64,000 bases of DNA from Rhynchonema sp. JSB1_4. Taxonomy: Eukaryota > Nematoda > Chromadorea > Monhysterida > Xyalidae. The translations under genes were made by a program, and so were the position numbers. The stretch's first letter is position 1. The number at the start of each line of letters is the position of its first letter. Shown here in pieces: positions 45,130-57,500 of the stretch. The notes under the pieces are model-generated. The model worked only from the letters and a program-made list of their open reading frames with translations. It was not told where the DNA came from and did no database searches. The stretch covers positions 1 through 64,000 of the forward strand of contig JASAMV010001682.1 of NCBI GenBank assembly GCA_030248065.1. The letters are read 5' to 3'.

Positions 45130-46029
45130 GGCCGCCTTCACAATGCAAGCGCGTTAGCGTGTTAGCGCGTTAGCGTGCGAGATGCGCACGCTTTTGCATT
45201 CACAATGGAAAAAGCTGATTAGCGCGTTAGCGCGTTAGCGTGCGAGCAACTTTTCTCGCACGCTAACGAGCAGATGCGCAACGCGCTTTTGCATTCACAA
45301 TGCAAAGCTGATTAGCGCGTTGGCGCGTTAGCGTGCACGCTAACGCGCTTTTCACGATTAGGACTGGCTCTAATTTTTTTGCGCGTTAGCACTGGATGCG
45401 CGTGTTCTAAAGTTTATAATTTAATTTGAAAACATTATCAGGCCACAAAAAATGTGAAAACACAGGAAATAAAGCCTGCTGCGTTCACTGAGACTATTTT
45501 TGTTCCATTTTGATGCTTAGAAGCATATCTTATTACGCTATCAATCGATTGAGGCAAACAGTTTCGGCTGCTCTTATATTAGCTGCAAGCAAACGTTGCG
45601 CAGAACGTTGTTCATCTGCTTATGTGTTGTGTATCCTCTCAGGTGGTATAATTGTGATGCATGACACGACAAGGAGACTGTATCGCACGCATGGATTGTT
45701 CTTGTCGTAAATAGCTAGATTTTCCAATTGAGCAAAATGTTCCTTTAGAATCAAAATAAGTTTGAATGAATCTTGAAAGTGATTGGTTGCCGTTTTCAAA
45801 ACAAAGGAAATAAAAAATTCGGCATTTGCCAACACCCAGACCAACGGGCATTGTGAATGCAAACGCGTTTTGCTGATTAGCGCATTAGCGCGTTAGCGCA
45901 TTAGCGTGTCACTGATAAGCGCGCACGCTAACGCGCTTTTTCAATTTTCCATTGTGAATGCAAAAGCGTGCGGAAAAAGCGTGCACGCTAATCAGCAACA
46001 CGCTAACGCGCTGCATTGTGAATGCGGCC
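45130..46029. mobile_element. Harbinger-like nonautonomous element with GCGTTAGC subterminal arrays
   Basis: A 900 bp element with ends GGCCGC(C/A)TTCACAATGCA and a TAA duplication on both sides (45127-45129, 46030-46032). Both ends are packed with direct and inverted copies of cGCGTTAGCGTG. There is no transposase-like frame. It lies between the two six-Cys genes. A ~104 bp relative is at 53936-54039. Confidence 0.8.
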
Positions 46030-47136
46030 TAAAAACCGGTCCCCAATCACTTTCCAAACTATTCTCCCAGAAAAATAGCTTCTGCGTTTGTTCCGCACCT
46101 TAATATCCTTGTTCTCATCAGCATTTTTCATCGGAAGGTAGCCATGTTCCACCGTTCTGCCTCTATAAGCGGGCCGTTTTTCTTGCTTGCATGTTCGTTT
46201 TATAATGTCGTGGTTTGATGTATCCCCTAGGGTGAAAGTATTTTGCGCCACTGCCAATCTAACTTCCATCGCGCCCATTCTCAGCTCATTGTGACCCCTG
46301 ACAGCCACAGTCCGCATACTGTCGGTCGGAAGCTGCAGCTATTCGGCTGCTACACAAGACGAAATATACATACGTACACATCAGTTTTTTTACTTTGGCA
46401 ATGACTCCATTGCCATTTTGTGGAAGAGCGATATCGGGCCCTCCCCGATAACCCTGCTTTTTCGGTCGAGAATGTCGTTTTACCTTGAGTACCCGTATGC
46501 TTGGTATAACATTGAAGAGCTAAAGAATATTCGAGTGATACTTATTGCCAGTTTCGAAAACATGAAACGGAAAATGGTATGCAGTGGCAACACATTTCTA
46601 CCGTTTTTTGGTTGTCATTGGTCTTTCGGTGAAAGGTTGAAACAGAACCTGTTTCAGAAAATTATGTTATCTCACGCCAACCAAAAATTTGATAGATTAC
46701 GTCAAGCACTCACAAGTTTGAAAGAGAGATAACTTCAATAAATGTTCTGATGCCGGTTTTGAAAATTGATCTGCAAGAAACATGAGGTGGACAGGCAAAA
46801 ATTATATGAGGATAAAAAGAAAATTGAAGAAAGCGACTGACGCAAACCAGCGAAATGAAAACAGAAGCCTCCGTTCAAACTGTGAACGTAATGTGTAATG
46901 ATTTTGTGACAAATTAGTGGCCTTCAATTTCAATTCAACAAATAACACAAACTACTGTATGTATAAATTGGAAGCAAACTGAAGATGGCCGATCGTGACC
47001 TTTCATGGATATTCAACATTTTCATGATCGAAATTGTATACTCGGGTTAAAAGCTGTGCCCAAGCATTAAAACTGTCACAAGTTATATTCGCTGCCTTGT
47101 TTCCTTTGTTTCACCGGTTGTTCGTTGCAAACAGAA

Positions 47137-48152
47137 TGCTGTCCAAGTGTTTCATATTTATGTGTGTGTTGTTGTTTGTCCCAATCATGGAGGGCGGTGG
47201 GATACGAGGTTAGTGCCAGTTATATGTAGCTTTCGTTCAGAACGGGTGCCTTCACAGGTTCCCAGTTTGCAACAAGTGGAGGATCTAGCTTTTGCCCAAG
47301 AGAGGGACAAGGAGAAAAAGTCCTTCTTATCTTGTCCCATTCCTGAAAAGTGGTTATCTTGTGTTTTCAGAGAATCTGACGATTTTTAAATCACACACCA
47401 GGTATGGAATTCTAAACATGACTATGCATAGTGAGTGAAGTTTTGGCACTTTTTCCCCCTTTTTTCTCATACGACCGTCAAATTTCATTAGAAATGGGCT
47501 TGGCTGCGCGCGAGGCGCGCGATTTTTGGAAATTTTCAGTGTATCAGAAATCAGAATGAAAATCCTGCAATTTGTGGGGTCCTTTCTGTTTTTTTACCAA
47601 GTGACCAAGTGCTACCGTTCAAACAGCCACGTTGACCAAAGGGCGGCTTTGGCCCCTGTGTCCCCAAGGATCCGCCCTTGCATCGAGCTGGGCCAGGGGC
47701 ACATTAACATCCAGGGCAGGCGACAACAGCAGGGGAACAAAGGGCCGAAACAGCCACACGTTGTTGGTGGTTCCGAATGCATGCCTGACCCTCCAAGTTC
47801 AGGTGGCGGTTACCGACATCCGCCCACACATCCAGGCCGCATCGGTGCGTGCTACACCCTGATCGATAATTGGCAGCGCAAATGTTTGTACGTGGATGTG
47901 TACGCCTACGCCGCACATTCATACAGCTCGTGCACATGTTGGTTCTCTCCAGCTGTTGACATTTTCATGGAGTATTTTTGGAATTTAGTCACTCATATAT
48001 CTTTGTCATTTCCACTCTGCCTTTTAATCTTCATTATTGCAGGGGGTTGTCGTCCCGTGAAATTGAGGCGAGAAAAGCACTGCGTCTGGGTCAACATGCC
48101 ACGACCGTCCGTCTGCCGTCACAGGAAACGACCCTGGTGGCATCGCACTTGA
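47137..48152 (+). CDS. Secreted six-cysteine protein B
   Basis: Three exons: 47137-47209, 47803-47937 and 48043-48152 (105 residues plus stop). The signal peptide is MLSKCFIFMCVLLFVPIMEG. Exon 2 starts at the same phase and residue as in gene A (GGGYRHPPTHPGRIGA), then CYTLIDNWQRKC, LYVDVYAYAAHSYSSC, TWGC, RPVKLRREKHC, VWVNMPRPSVC and RHRKRPWWHRT. Cysteine spacing and both intron positions are identical to gene A; the donor of intron 2 (GTTGGT) and the acceptor context are also shared. The 47530-47800 frame that runs into exon 2 is intronic by comparison with gene A, although it stays open. Probably extracellular; function unknown. Confidence 0.78.
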
Positions 48153-48810
48153 TGTTGCGCTAAAACAGAGTGCTTGTTTGGTAATGTTTCACACTTCCGT
48201 ATACACCACGTTGGGCCTGCTCAGTGCCTTGAGTCGTGCCAGAGCGGGGCTTGCTTGGTTCTCGTAGTTAGGAAGAAGCGTATTGCGAGTTGCACCTTGC
48301 GCCCACGCAACGTGTGTCTATTGTGTCTTAGAAGCACGCACGTGTACGTTTAGCCTATCCACCAGCTCAGCGAAACCAAGCGTTCGTGCTTGGTTGGTTG
48401 CTCTTATAACTACGGGACTCAGGCGAGCACCGCTCACACGCACGGCTCAAGAAGCAGCAGATTATGCTGTGAATACGTGCAGCAACCAATTCTGAATTCC
48501 GACCATATTCACAAACGACCATTTCTGTCGCTGCTACACGAGTTTATTTGTGCACATGTATTGTAGGTACCGTATTGAGTCCCCAAACCACAGTCAACAA
48601 TAATGAAAAAAGTATGGACACGTGCAGCAGTATAGAATGAATAAAAACCCAGTTGAAAGCCGGAATGTGAAAGTATTTGACAAAACGCAAGTGGTTGAAA
48701 ACTGCCTTTCCAAAACGAATAAAAAAGATCCAATCATGTAAATACAAAAACGAACACGGTTACACTAAGCGTCACGAAGTCTCATAATAAATTATGCGAA
48801 ATGAACCACT
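48153..48810. other. Intergenic between convergent genes
   Basis: About 650 bp separate the stop of six-Cys gene B from the stop of the actin gene, so this is shared 3' flank. AATAAA-like sequences occur on the minus strand near 48785. No gene seen. Confidence 0.5.
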
Positions 48811-50827
48811 TCAGAAACATTTGCGGTGCACGATTCCATAGCCCTCCTCATCGTACTCGTCTTTCGTGATCCAGGCATTCTGAAAACTAGCCAACTGGGT
48901 CAACAGTGCGCCACCTTTCCAAACGGCGTACTTTCGATCGGGCTCGGCGATGATTCTGACTTTGGTGCCTGCTGGCGCCAGAGCTTCCAGTTCGAGTTGC
49001 AATCGTTCCGGCAATCCAGGGAACATCGTCGTGCCACCAGACAACACGATGTTGGACAACAGATCCCTACGAACGTTGATGTCGCATTTCTGGATCGTGT
49101 CGTAGATCATCGTGTGGATACCACCATGTTCGTGGCCTGAAACATCACAAGCTGGGCGGGCGTGAAGTAGAAATTTGTATACTTGCCACCATGGACTACC
49201 ATAACCATTGTTAGAACAGTGTCATCAAAAAGAACCGGAATCCTGAACAAAAATCTTTGCTCAGCGCACCTATTTTATTGGGCCGGAACAGCACCTCAGG
49301 ACATTTGAATCGTTCTTCCCCGATCGTGATAATTTGGCCGTCTGGCATTTCGAACGACTTCTGGAATATTTTGTCCAGCTTGCGTGCTTCACTTTTGGTG
49401 GTGCCGAACTAAATGCCGAACATGGTATGTGGTACCGTCAAAGTTTGCGAGGTCGACGCCAGTTCCTTTTCGCGATCATAGTCCAGCGCAACATATCCGA
49501 ATCTTTGCTTGATTTTGCGCGCAATGTCCAATTCGCTGCTGCTCGTGAGCGGCAATCCTCGTCTCCTCATCAACGTTGCCAGATGATCAGTGAGATCCCG
49601 TCCCGCCAAATCCACTCTCGTGACGGCATGTGTGATCATGTACCCGTCATAGACGGGCACGATGTGCGTCACTCCGTCACCACTGTCCATCACCAACCCC
49701 GTCGTTCGTCCGGTCGCGAACAGTGACAGCACCGCCTTGGCATGCAATGTACAATGGAGTGGGGCACTGTCACTTGAAAAGATGAGGTCCAGTTATTCGC
49801 GAACAAATTATGCCCACTGTTTGTTTACAAGCGTGTGCGAAGATACTAATGCAACCGCATTTATGGGGTAGGGGAGGACTTGCGCTCTTATCGTCTGTCA
49901 TTCATGTTTCTGCTTAGTACGTAATTAGGCAAAAGATCAAGTTCGGAATGCTCGATATCACGAAAACACGGCTTATAAATGATAATGAAAAGGGCCAAGT
50001 GACACAAAAAGTGACTTAAGTTGCATTTTTCGCTGTTTTGCACGTTTTCATGACAAATTTGTCAATTTTGCTTCCATCTGCGACTTTAAAAATCCAACCA
50101 CGTGTGCTATCGTTCGTTTCCATTCAGTTTTTTCTGTTTGTATTTGAAGATACATATCCCACCTGGATGGCAATGTAGAGTGCAGGTGTGCGGAACGTTT
50201 CGAAAAATAGCTCCACCATCGTTTCGCGATTGACCTTCGGATTCAATGGCGCTTCGGTGATCAGCAATGGGTGGTCCTCTGGTGCCACACGCAGTTCGTT
50301 CTCGTAGATGTGTGACCTGAAACAATATTAGTGCGTTTCCCGAAGGTTGCCATGTAAACCCCCCGGGGCTCTATTCGGAAAAAGATGGAAAATCGGACTT
50401 TTTGTTTCAATCATTTTACCCAAATAGAGCCTTCGTTACCCAAATAGAGCCTTCGAGGGCTCTATTTGGAAATGTTTCGGAGGGCTGCATTCCGGGGGCT
50501 AAAACCCGGTATTCATGTAACGGTCTCATGGTTCACGCGCGCTCGCCCAACCAACCAAATTTCCACCATATCCTGCCAACTTGTGACGATTCCATGCTGG
50601 GTCGGATAGGTCAATGTGAGTATGCCACGTCTTGACTGTGCATCGTTGCCGACATAGAAACGCTTTTTGCGATCGCCGCCGTAGGGAACGGGCACCACCG
50701 AGCCACGACGCGGACGGCCGACCATTGCGGGCAGCAGGACACTGGGCGCGTCTTGATTGGCCAAACCGGCCTTGCACATGCCTGATCCGTTATCGATCAC
50801 AACCGATACCGGGTCAACATCGCACAT
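48811..50827 (-). CDS. Divergent actin
   Basis: Five exons on the complement: 50556-50827, 50163-50316, 49436-49735, 49270-49408 and 48811-49136, giving 396 residues against 375-377 for typical actin. Landmarks: [20 protein letters not shown] (phosphate loop 1), [27 protein letters not shown] (methyl-His region), [28 protein letters not shown] (phosphate loop 2), [20 protein letters not shown], a WITKDEYDE end and terminal HRKCF. The DNase-binding loop is longer and basic ([17 protein letters not shown]) and subdomain 4 has an extra ~20 residues before the KSFEMPDGQ block. Exons 3 and 4 are separated by only 27 bp (GT..AG, phase 0) containing an in-frame TAG. It is ATP-binding and cytoskeletal by family; probably a tissue-specific or divergent paralog. 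The last intron ends in TGATGTTTCAG. Confidence 0.85.
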
Positions 50828-51519
50828 GCTGCTGCTGCTGCGATGCTTGTGTGACGCCGATATTGGTGCGCTTGTATGAACTGAATGATATTGAATTAAA
50901 ATTTGAAAGAACAATGTAGTCGGTTTTGATTCTGATGAGATTTATTTGTTTTATGTGCCAGCCACGCCATGCAAGTTGGCACAGACCAAACAACGTGTGC
51001 GTCATGCCCCTATGAACCTGGAGCAACCCAGCCCAAACATGCGCAAAATATTCACAAAGCGACCTTTAGCATGCGGCTTCATAAAACACAACCAATTTCG
51101 GCTTGGGCTTATGTAACTGAGCTGTCGGTTGTTTTTCATCAAACACAATCCTGTTTACAGAAGGCTGGTAACCCCGTTTGATTTTGAAATTCAGGATACC
51201 AAATGTTGATTTTGTTCATTTGATTCAATCGTCTCGAACAGTGTACACAACAAACTGACCCAGACACATGAGGGTAATGAATCACTATGAGATGACATCA
51301 GAATATCAATCAGAGGAAAGAGATATCACGTGAAAATTAATGAATTTACAAATAATGCGAATGATTATTGCACATTTGCGGCTCGGAAGTTTCGCAGTCG
51401 CTCTAAAGCTGTGTGAGACGCACAAGACATCATTCATAGTGCTGCTCCAATCAAAACTGAACATCTGAATGCTGAATGCGAGCCTTCAGAGCCCCACGAA
51501 ACTATAAAACAGTTTTCTG
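50828..51519. other. Actin promoter side and 3' flank of TSP1 gene
   Basis: About 690 bp. No frame with family features is seen. Both neighbouring genes are on the minus strand, so the part near 50828 should contain the actin 5' flank. Confidence 0.45.
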
Positions 51520-54500
51520 CTAGATACATCGAATTGTGGTTGGATCGTAGAACGCGAGTCCGTCGCTCCACGAGCCGGCAGCATTGTGCACACCCGGGAA
51601 CACACATGTGATGGTGGACACTGGCATCGACACGACCCCCGATGCGCACCACAACTGCAACGAAATCGTGGGCACGCCATCTTGCTATTTGATATTTTGG
51701 CTTTTGTGCCATTGATCAGTTTGAAAGTGTTCTACACAGCTATCTGGGGCACTGATGATGACCTGGTGCACCGCCCGTCTCTCAACAGCTGACGGCAAAC
51801 GTGATGTTTTTCGTTAACGATACGTCATACGATCTGCATCGCATGAAGTGCGGATCTGTTATGTCGTAGACTACACCTCCTGTGCGATCCAATGAACAAT
51901 TTTCTGACCTAAACTCAAACAAAACGAAAGAATGGAGCTCACTCGTGCCCAACGCACCTCAACAGTCGTGCTGGCGGGCACGTAGGTGCGTCCATCGATT
52001 GGTGCCTTGTACGTCGACCAATAGTCACAATCGTTGCATCGTAGATTCACATCGATCTCGGATGCATTGAACACCGGGCAGCCTGCATTATTGTTGGGCG
52101 GTCTGTCAACGATGTTGCGTGAAGATTCGCCAAAAAGACAATGGATTCAGTTAGACTTGGTTTACAGTATCTACAATCCAGAACCTCACTGGTTTCGTTC
52201 TAGCAAGAGCTTTGGAGTGCGCAGGCCATGATGTGTATGATACAGACCTGTGCGCACTCTGTCACAGCGCCGAAATCATTAACTACTGAGATCACAGACT
52301 GACAAAACCGACTGACTGACTGTCGTAACTGTCGAAACTGACTGTCGTATAAACCCAACCAGTACAGTGTGAACATTGGAGGACCACGGGTAAAACAGAT
52401 CTTGGATGCAGCAGTACTGTGTAGGGAGTCGGTCGACGTACCGGTCGGTCGACACACCCAATCGACCGCAGTCCGAATGTCAAACAGCGATTCGCCCGTT
52501 CGTGGTACGTGTTTCCACGCGTCGATGTCCTCTCCTTCGACAGCGTCCGCTTTGCACTGGTAGTGCTGGCAGTTGGCGGTCGCGCGCACGGTGTGCGGAT
52601 GGCCGATGTCGTGTCTCAGATCGGTGTTGTGACGTAGAGCGAGTGCATACACGTCACCGAATTGCGTCTCCGTCGACGCACAACAGATTTCCATCTGGCG
52701 ATTGTGCAACGCGACCACCGAACCCGACGCAATATTGCAGCGGACGGCATCGGTCGCAAAGAATCGCAACGTCCGAGGCGGAGCGCCGTCGCCGGCCGGA
52801 ATCGGGCAACCTGAGATATACCTATTTAACGCAAATCCAGGAACACTTCTTGCTGAGTTGAGGAGCTTTATAAAAACGTCGGCTCAATTCGGCCACGGAA
52901 GTCGCAGGACTGTGATATTATGATGTGTGTTAGCATCAACCCTTGTTGCCGTGCCACACAAATGCCCCCAGAGAGCCAAAATAGAGCCAGTGTGATGTGC
53001 GTCACCACAGTATAAGCTCCTTTGAAGATTTCAATTCGCATCGCACTGAGATCAACTTTGTGAAGATGAAATGCCACCCATTTTCACAAGTTTGTCACCA
53101 ACCTAGTTCGGTCGTCGTCGCGACACAAGTGTACGGCATCCACAACCCTTCATTATGCCCAATCCATTCGCCATTCTGGCATCGAGCCATTCTGATCGGT
53201 GCCGATTCATCCATATCGATGGTTGCAGGATTATCGATTCCGCATCCGCTGCCGGCGATCGGCTCGCCGACTTGATCCGTCTTTATCAACACCAGACTCG
53301 GATCCGGACAAGATACTTCTACCTTTGAAGGAGCCTGAAAGGATGTATACATCTTGTATGGTGCAGGAAAGCGATACACGTCAACAAAGTTCTTTCAAAA
53401 GGGTGAAAAAAGCAGAAAGGAGTTATGTAGCTGAACCTCTAAACGTACTTTTACCACACCAAAATAGCTGGTAAACAGAATGCTATCCATTCGGAAGGTG
53501 CTTTCAGAAAAAACTGGCAGAAATCAGAATGATCCACTGTCAAGGGTCCTCTCACTAAAGTGCACCTCACATGAGCATCGGGGAGGAATCTGATATTCGC
53601 ATTCGATCCGACCACGAGTTGCACGATGTCCGAACATTGACTGGCACAAACGTCGTTGTCGCACGTCTGCGTCTGCGTGTTGTCCGTGGGACACGCACTG
53701 CCGTCACAAATGGCAGCCGTGTTGTTGCGTGTGCGTGTCTGCGTGCCGCCGTCGCACGACGCTGAACACGCACTCCAATCCGTCCAGTCGCCCACAACGC
53801 AGTCAACTGAAACATCAGCGCACCAACATTGTTAATTTTGTTTGTTTGGGCGGTATGCATCCGGGTCGCGGTCCATTTTGACGTTGGCTGGGCATCAAAC
53901 TGTTTTGATACACCCAGCTGGTAACGTGTGTCTGAGGCCGAATTCACAATGCACTCGCGTTTGCGCCTCAACCTGACTACTGTATACTTCAACACTATAC
54001 GTGCTGACGCGCAAACGCGCGTGCATTGTGAATACCGCCAGCCAGTGCGCAAGTAACTGGCTGCCACTTTGCAAAACAGTGTATAATGAACAAAAGTCAA
54101 GCACAACAAGTCAAGCCCAATCGGACATCCACACCCGACTCTGGTGATGCGAGCAAACTGCATACTGGTCTTTATTCAAACGGAACGCGTGTTGTTCTGA
54201 ACAACAATGCTTCATATTGAGCTCACTCGGACAACAGTTATCGGCGCACGACTGCAGCTGTGTGTTTTCATCCGGACACGCGACGCCTCCGCACGACGGT
54301 TCAGCGTTGTCGCGCATTCGAAGCTGCACTCCTCCTCCACACGTGGTTGAGCAGACGCTCCACGAACTCCATTCACCAACGACGCAATCCACTGAAAATC
54401 TATTTATTCGAAGCACTTGAAATGATATGGTAATGTTCGGCTATTTCTTTGTAACCTGGACAGCACTGATCAGCAGTGGTGCACGACTGTGACTCAATGT

Positions 54501-57500
54501 TCAAAGCGGGACACGCCAGGCCGCCGCAAATGGGCTCGATGTTTGAGCGTTGACGTGATGTCACTCCTCCTCCACACGTGGTTGAGCAATGACTCCACTC
54601 GTTCCATTCACCGACAACGCAATCGGCTGAACTCGAGGACGCTCATAAACTGTCTGGTTATTCACAAACATTCAACCACCAACAGGTACGTACCTGGACA
54701 GCAGCTTTCATGGCACTGTTGCGAATCCATGTTGTCCGCAGGGCAAGCTGCTCCTCCACATATCGGTTCCACATTTGTGCGCATTCGTGTTCTCGTTCCC
54801 TCGCCGCACGTCCGCGAACAGAAACTCCACTCGGTCCACTCGCCCACAACGCAATCGGCTGCAATTGATGAAAATATTGTTGCAATTTTGCTGCGTGACA
54901 GTCAAACATGTTCACACAGCGGTCCACTGCGCATATAAAGCAAACGATGCCAACACGACCCCGATTTCGGACGTGCTGTGCGTGCAAAATGAAAAGAAAG
55001 AGAAAATCCTCATGCCTCGATGTTGCATTCTTCAACATGTCACATTTCCCAAATCAGCAGCCGCGGCAGAATGTTTCACCATCCTGCCAGCTTCGAAATC
55101 AGGCTCGTGTTGGCGTAGTGTAACTATACCCAGTTTAATGGCACTTAGTTTCAAATCAAATTTCAGTAACACCACAACCCACCAGGACAGCACGCATCAC
55201 CACACGAACGCGATTCCGAATTGTTGCTGGGACACGCCGCTCCTCCACACCATCCATCGATGTTGGTCCGAGTCCTCGTCTGACTGCCTGCTCCTCCACA
55301 CGACGTTGAGCACTGACCCCACGCGGTCCATACGCCAATCACACAGTCAGCTGCAAATGGATCGACTGACGATTGAGCACAACCGGTTTAAGCAAGTGCA
55401 AATAGACTAGGGTAGGAAGCGCAGGGATAGAAAGGTCACCTGGGTGTTATTTTCGTTCACGGCTCATTCTCACTAGCACAAGCTTGTCTTTTTGCCCTAT
55501 TTCCTTTCACAAATTGGTTGTTGCTCAAATTGACTCTGTTCAACATGCTCGACCACCAAGTGACAACATACATACGTGACCAATACCTGGACAGCACGTA
55601 TTCTCGCACGCTTCGACTTGCACCGTGTCATCGCGATTGCAATCGACCTGTTCACACGCGGGATGATCGGACTTGAATGTGCGCGTGCGTGTGCGTGCCT
55701 GGCCACATGATGCACTGCACGCTGTCCACTCTGTCCACATTGCTGCATTGATGCACGTGTTTGCCGCACCAAGCGTTGGATTGGTCCACGTGCCGTTGAC
55801 ACACACTGACATCTGATTGACACTGGGTGGCGCTGAAAGTGCATTGTCTGTAACGTGCAACTGGATGATTTTGTCGATTCATTTTTAAATTGGTGGACTC
55901 AACGGTCAGCAAGCAACGCTCTTGGAAACTGATCATTCCTGTGGAAAAACGAGAACAAAATTAAATTGCGTGCTCAAGATTACGCCCTCCTTATGCCCCG
56001 GACAGCCCTGAGTCAAAGACGCAATCGGAGAGAGTATATTCAAGAGTATGATTGTGCAGCACGCACTGTTCAGCTGTTAAGAATATCAGAGTGAGGTGGC
56101 CGCCAAAACAACGAGTCGAAAACGTCACTGGTGCCCCACCCGTTTGTGCGGTGGCCGTGCAACATGCGGACGGTAATGGCTTGCCACGGTCGTTGCTGAC
56201 CACCAACACCTGTCGGGGTGGACAACGCATCACGGCGATCGTGTGATGGTCGATCGGGGCCGTTGCATCGCTGATGTAGTCGATCACAATTGTTGACGTC
56301 GGTGGCGACAGGGCCGGACAAGCTGCAACATTGGCTGCGAGTCGGTTATATACGCACAGTGAAACATCAGTGAACACGTGGAGAACATTTGATGAAACTT
56401 GTTGAAGGCATCAGTTACTATTGAACTGCGGATTGGCAAGCCACGCCACCTATTGCCTGTTTTAGTGCCGCGATCCTGCATTAGGCAAGGCATGCCCATG
56501 GCAAGCCAAGTCACAATCCCGTCACAGTCGCATATCTGCAGTCGGAGTCGAGGCCTTCAATGTTGATATGGCCCGATGTTTCTACCTTCCAATAACATCA
56601 ACTCAAAACTATACGCAATCAACATACGGGCAAATGTGGCTAATTCAGATCGTTAACCAAGATCGTCAACTCACGCCGAATGCCTTGTATTATGCATTTC
56701 TCGCACTCACTCAGCCCTGCTTTGACTTGACGGCTTCAGTTGACAATCTGAGTTGACCCCATATCAATAAGCCCAACATGTACTTGAAGTCAGCACAGCA
56801 GGACAAGACATCGTACCCCAATTCTAGACAAGAATGGTTAATGTGACCAACGACAGTGATTCGCGTTGCAGATGCGTCGTTGCGTGTTGGGGCACTGTGC
56901 ACCACCGTGCGCCTCTTGCTCAATGATCAGTGGTGTGCGTGTCTGCGTGCCGCCCCCGCACGACGTACTGCACTCGGACCACGGCGACCAGCTGTATATA
57001 CAGTCGACTGAAACATCAAACAGTCGCTCGTGGGCGTGTAGCAAACAATATTTTTGGCGTAAAATGGACTGGGATGCGCTCATTCTTGTTTATCATTTGG
57101 CTAATAGTAATGTGGTAGACGCAGATCTCAGATGGAGTCGTGGTCACAATGCAGCCCCAAAAAAGAATACATGCCTTGTGCTTGTCCACTGCGTCAACGA
57201 CATCAGTATAACCCTCTATTTTGATTTAGAGTTCGGCTGATAATTTCGGGTCAGCCTAAAAAGTTGCTCAACAGATAGAAACCACTTTTACGTTGAATGC
57301 CCCATGGTCAACAGTAAAAAAAATCTGTGAGCAAAAACTGCACACGGAATGAGTGTCATAGCGCGCAGAAGTGACCGAATAAACTCAACACAGCTGCCCA
57401 ACGTGAATGCAACATACCTGTAGGAGCGCAGTCCTCTATCTGTTCCCAAACGCCCGGTGCCAGACATCGTACAGCCCTGGCGGTGTTGCCCGTCACTCCA

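Noticed and set aside
47526..47802. Extended N-terminal frame before six-Cys exon 2 of gene B
   Set aside because: Comparison with gene A places the acceptor at 47802; the extension has no counterpart and the signal peptide exon joins in phase at 47803.
52200..54163. Long frames in other registers over the TSP1 gene
   Set aside because: Out-of-frame shadows of cysteine-rich exons, which lack stops in several frames.
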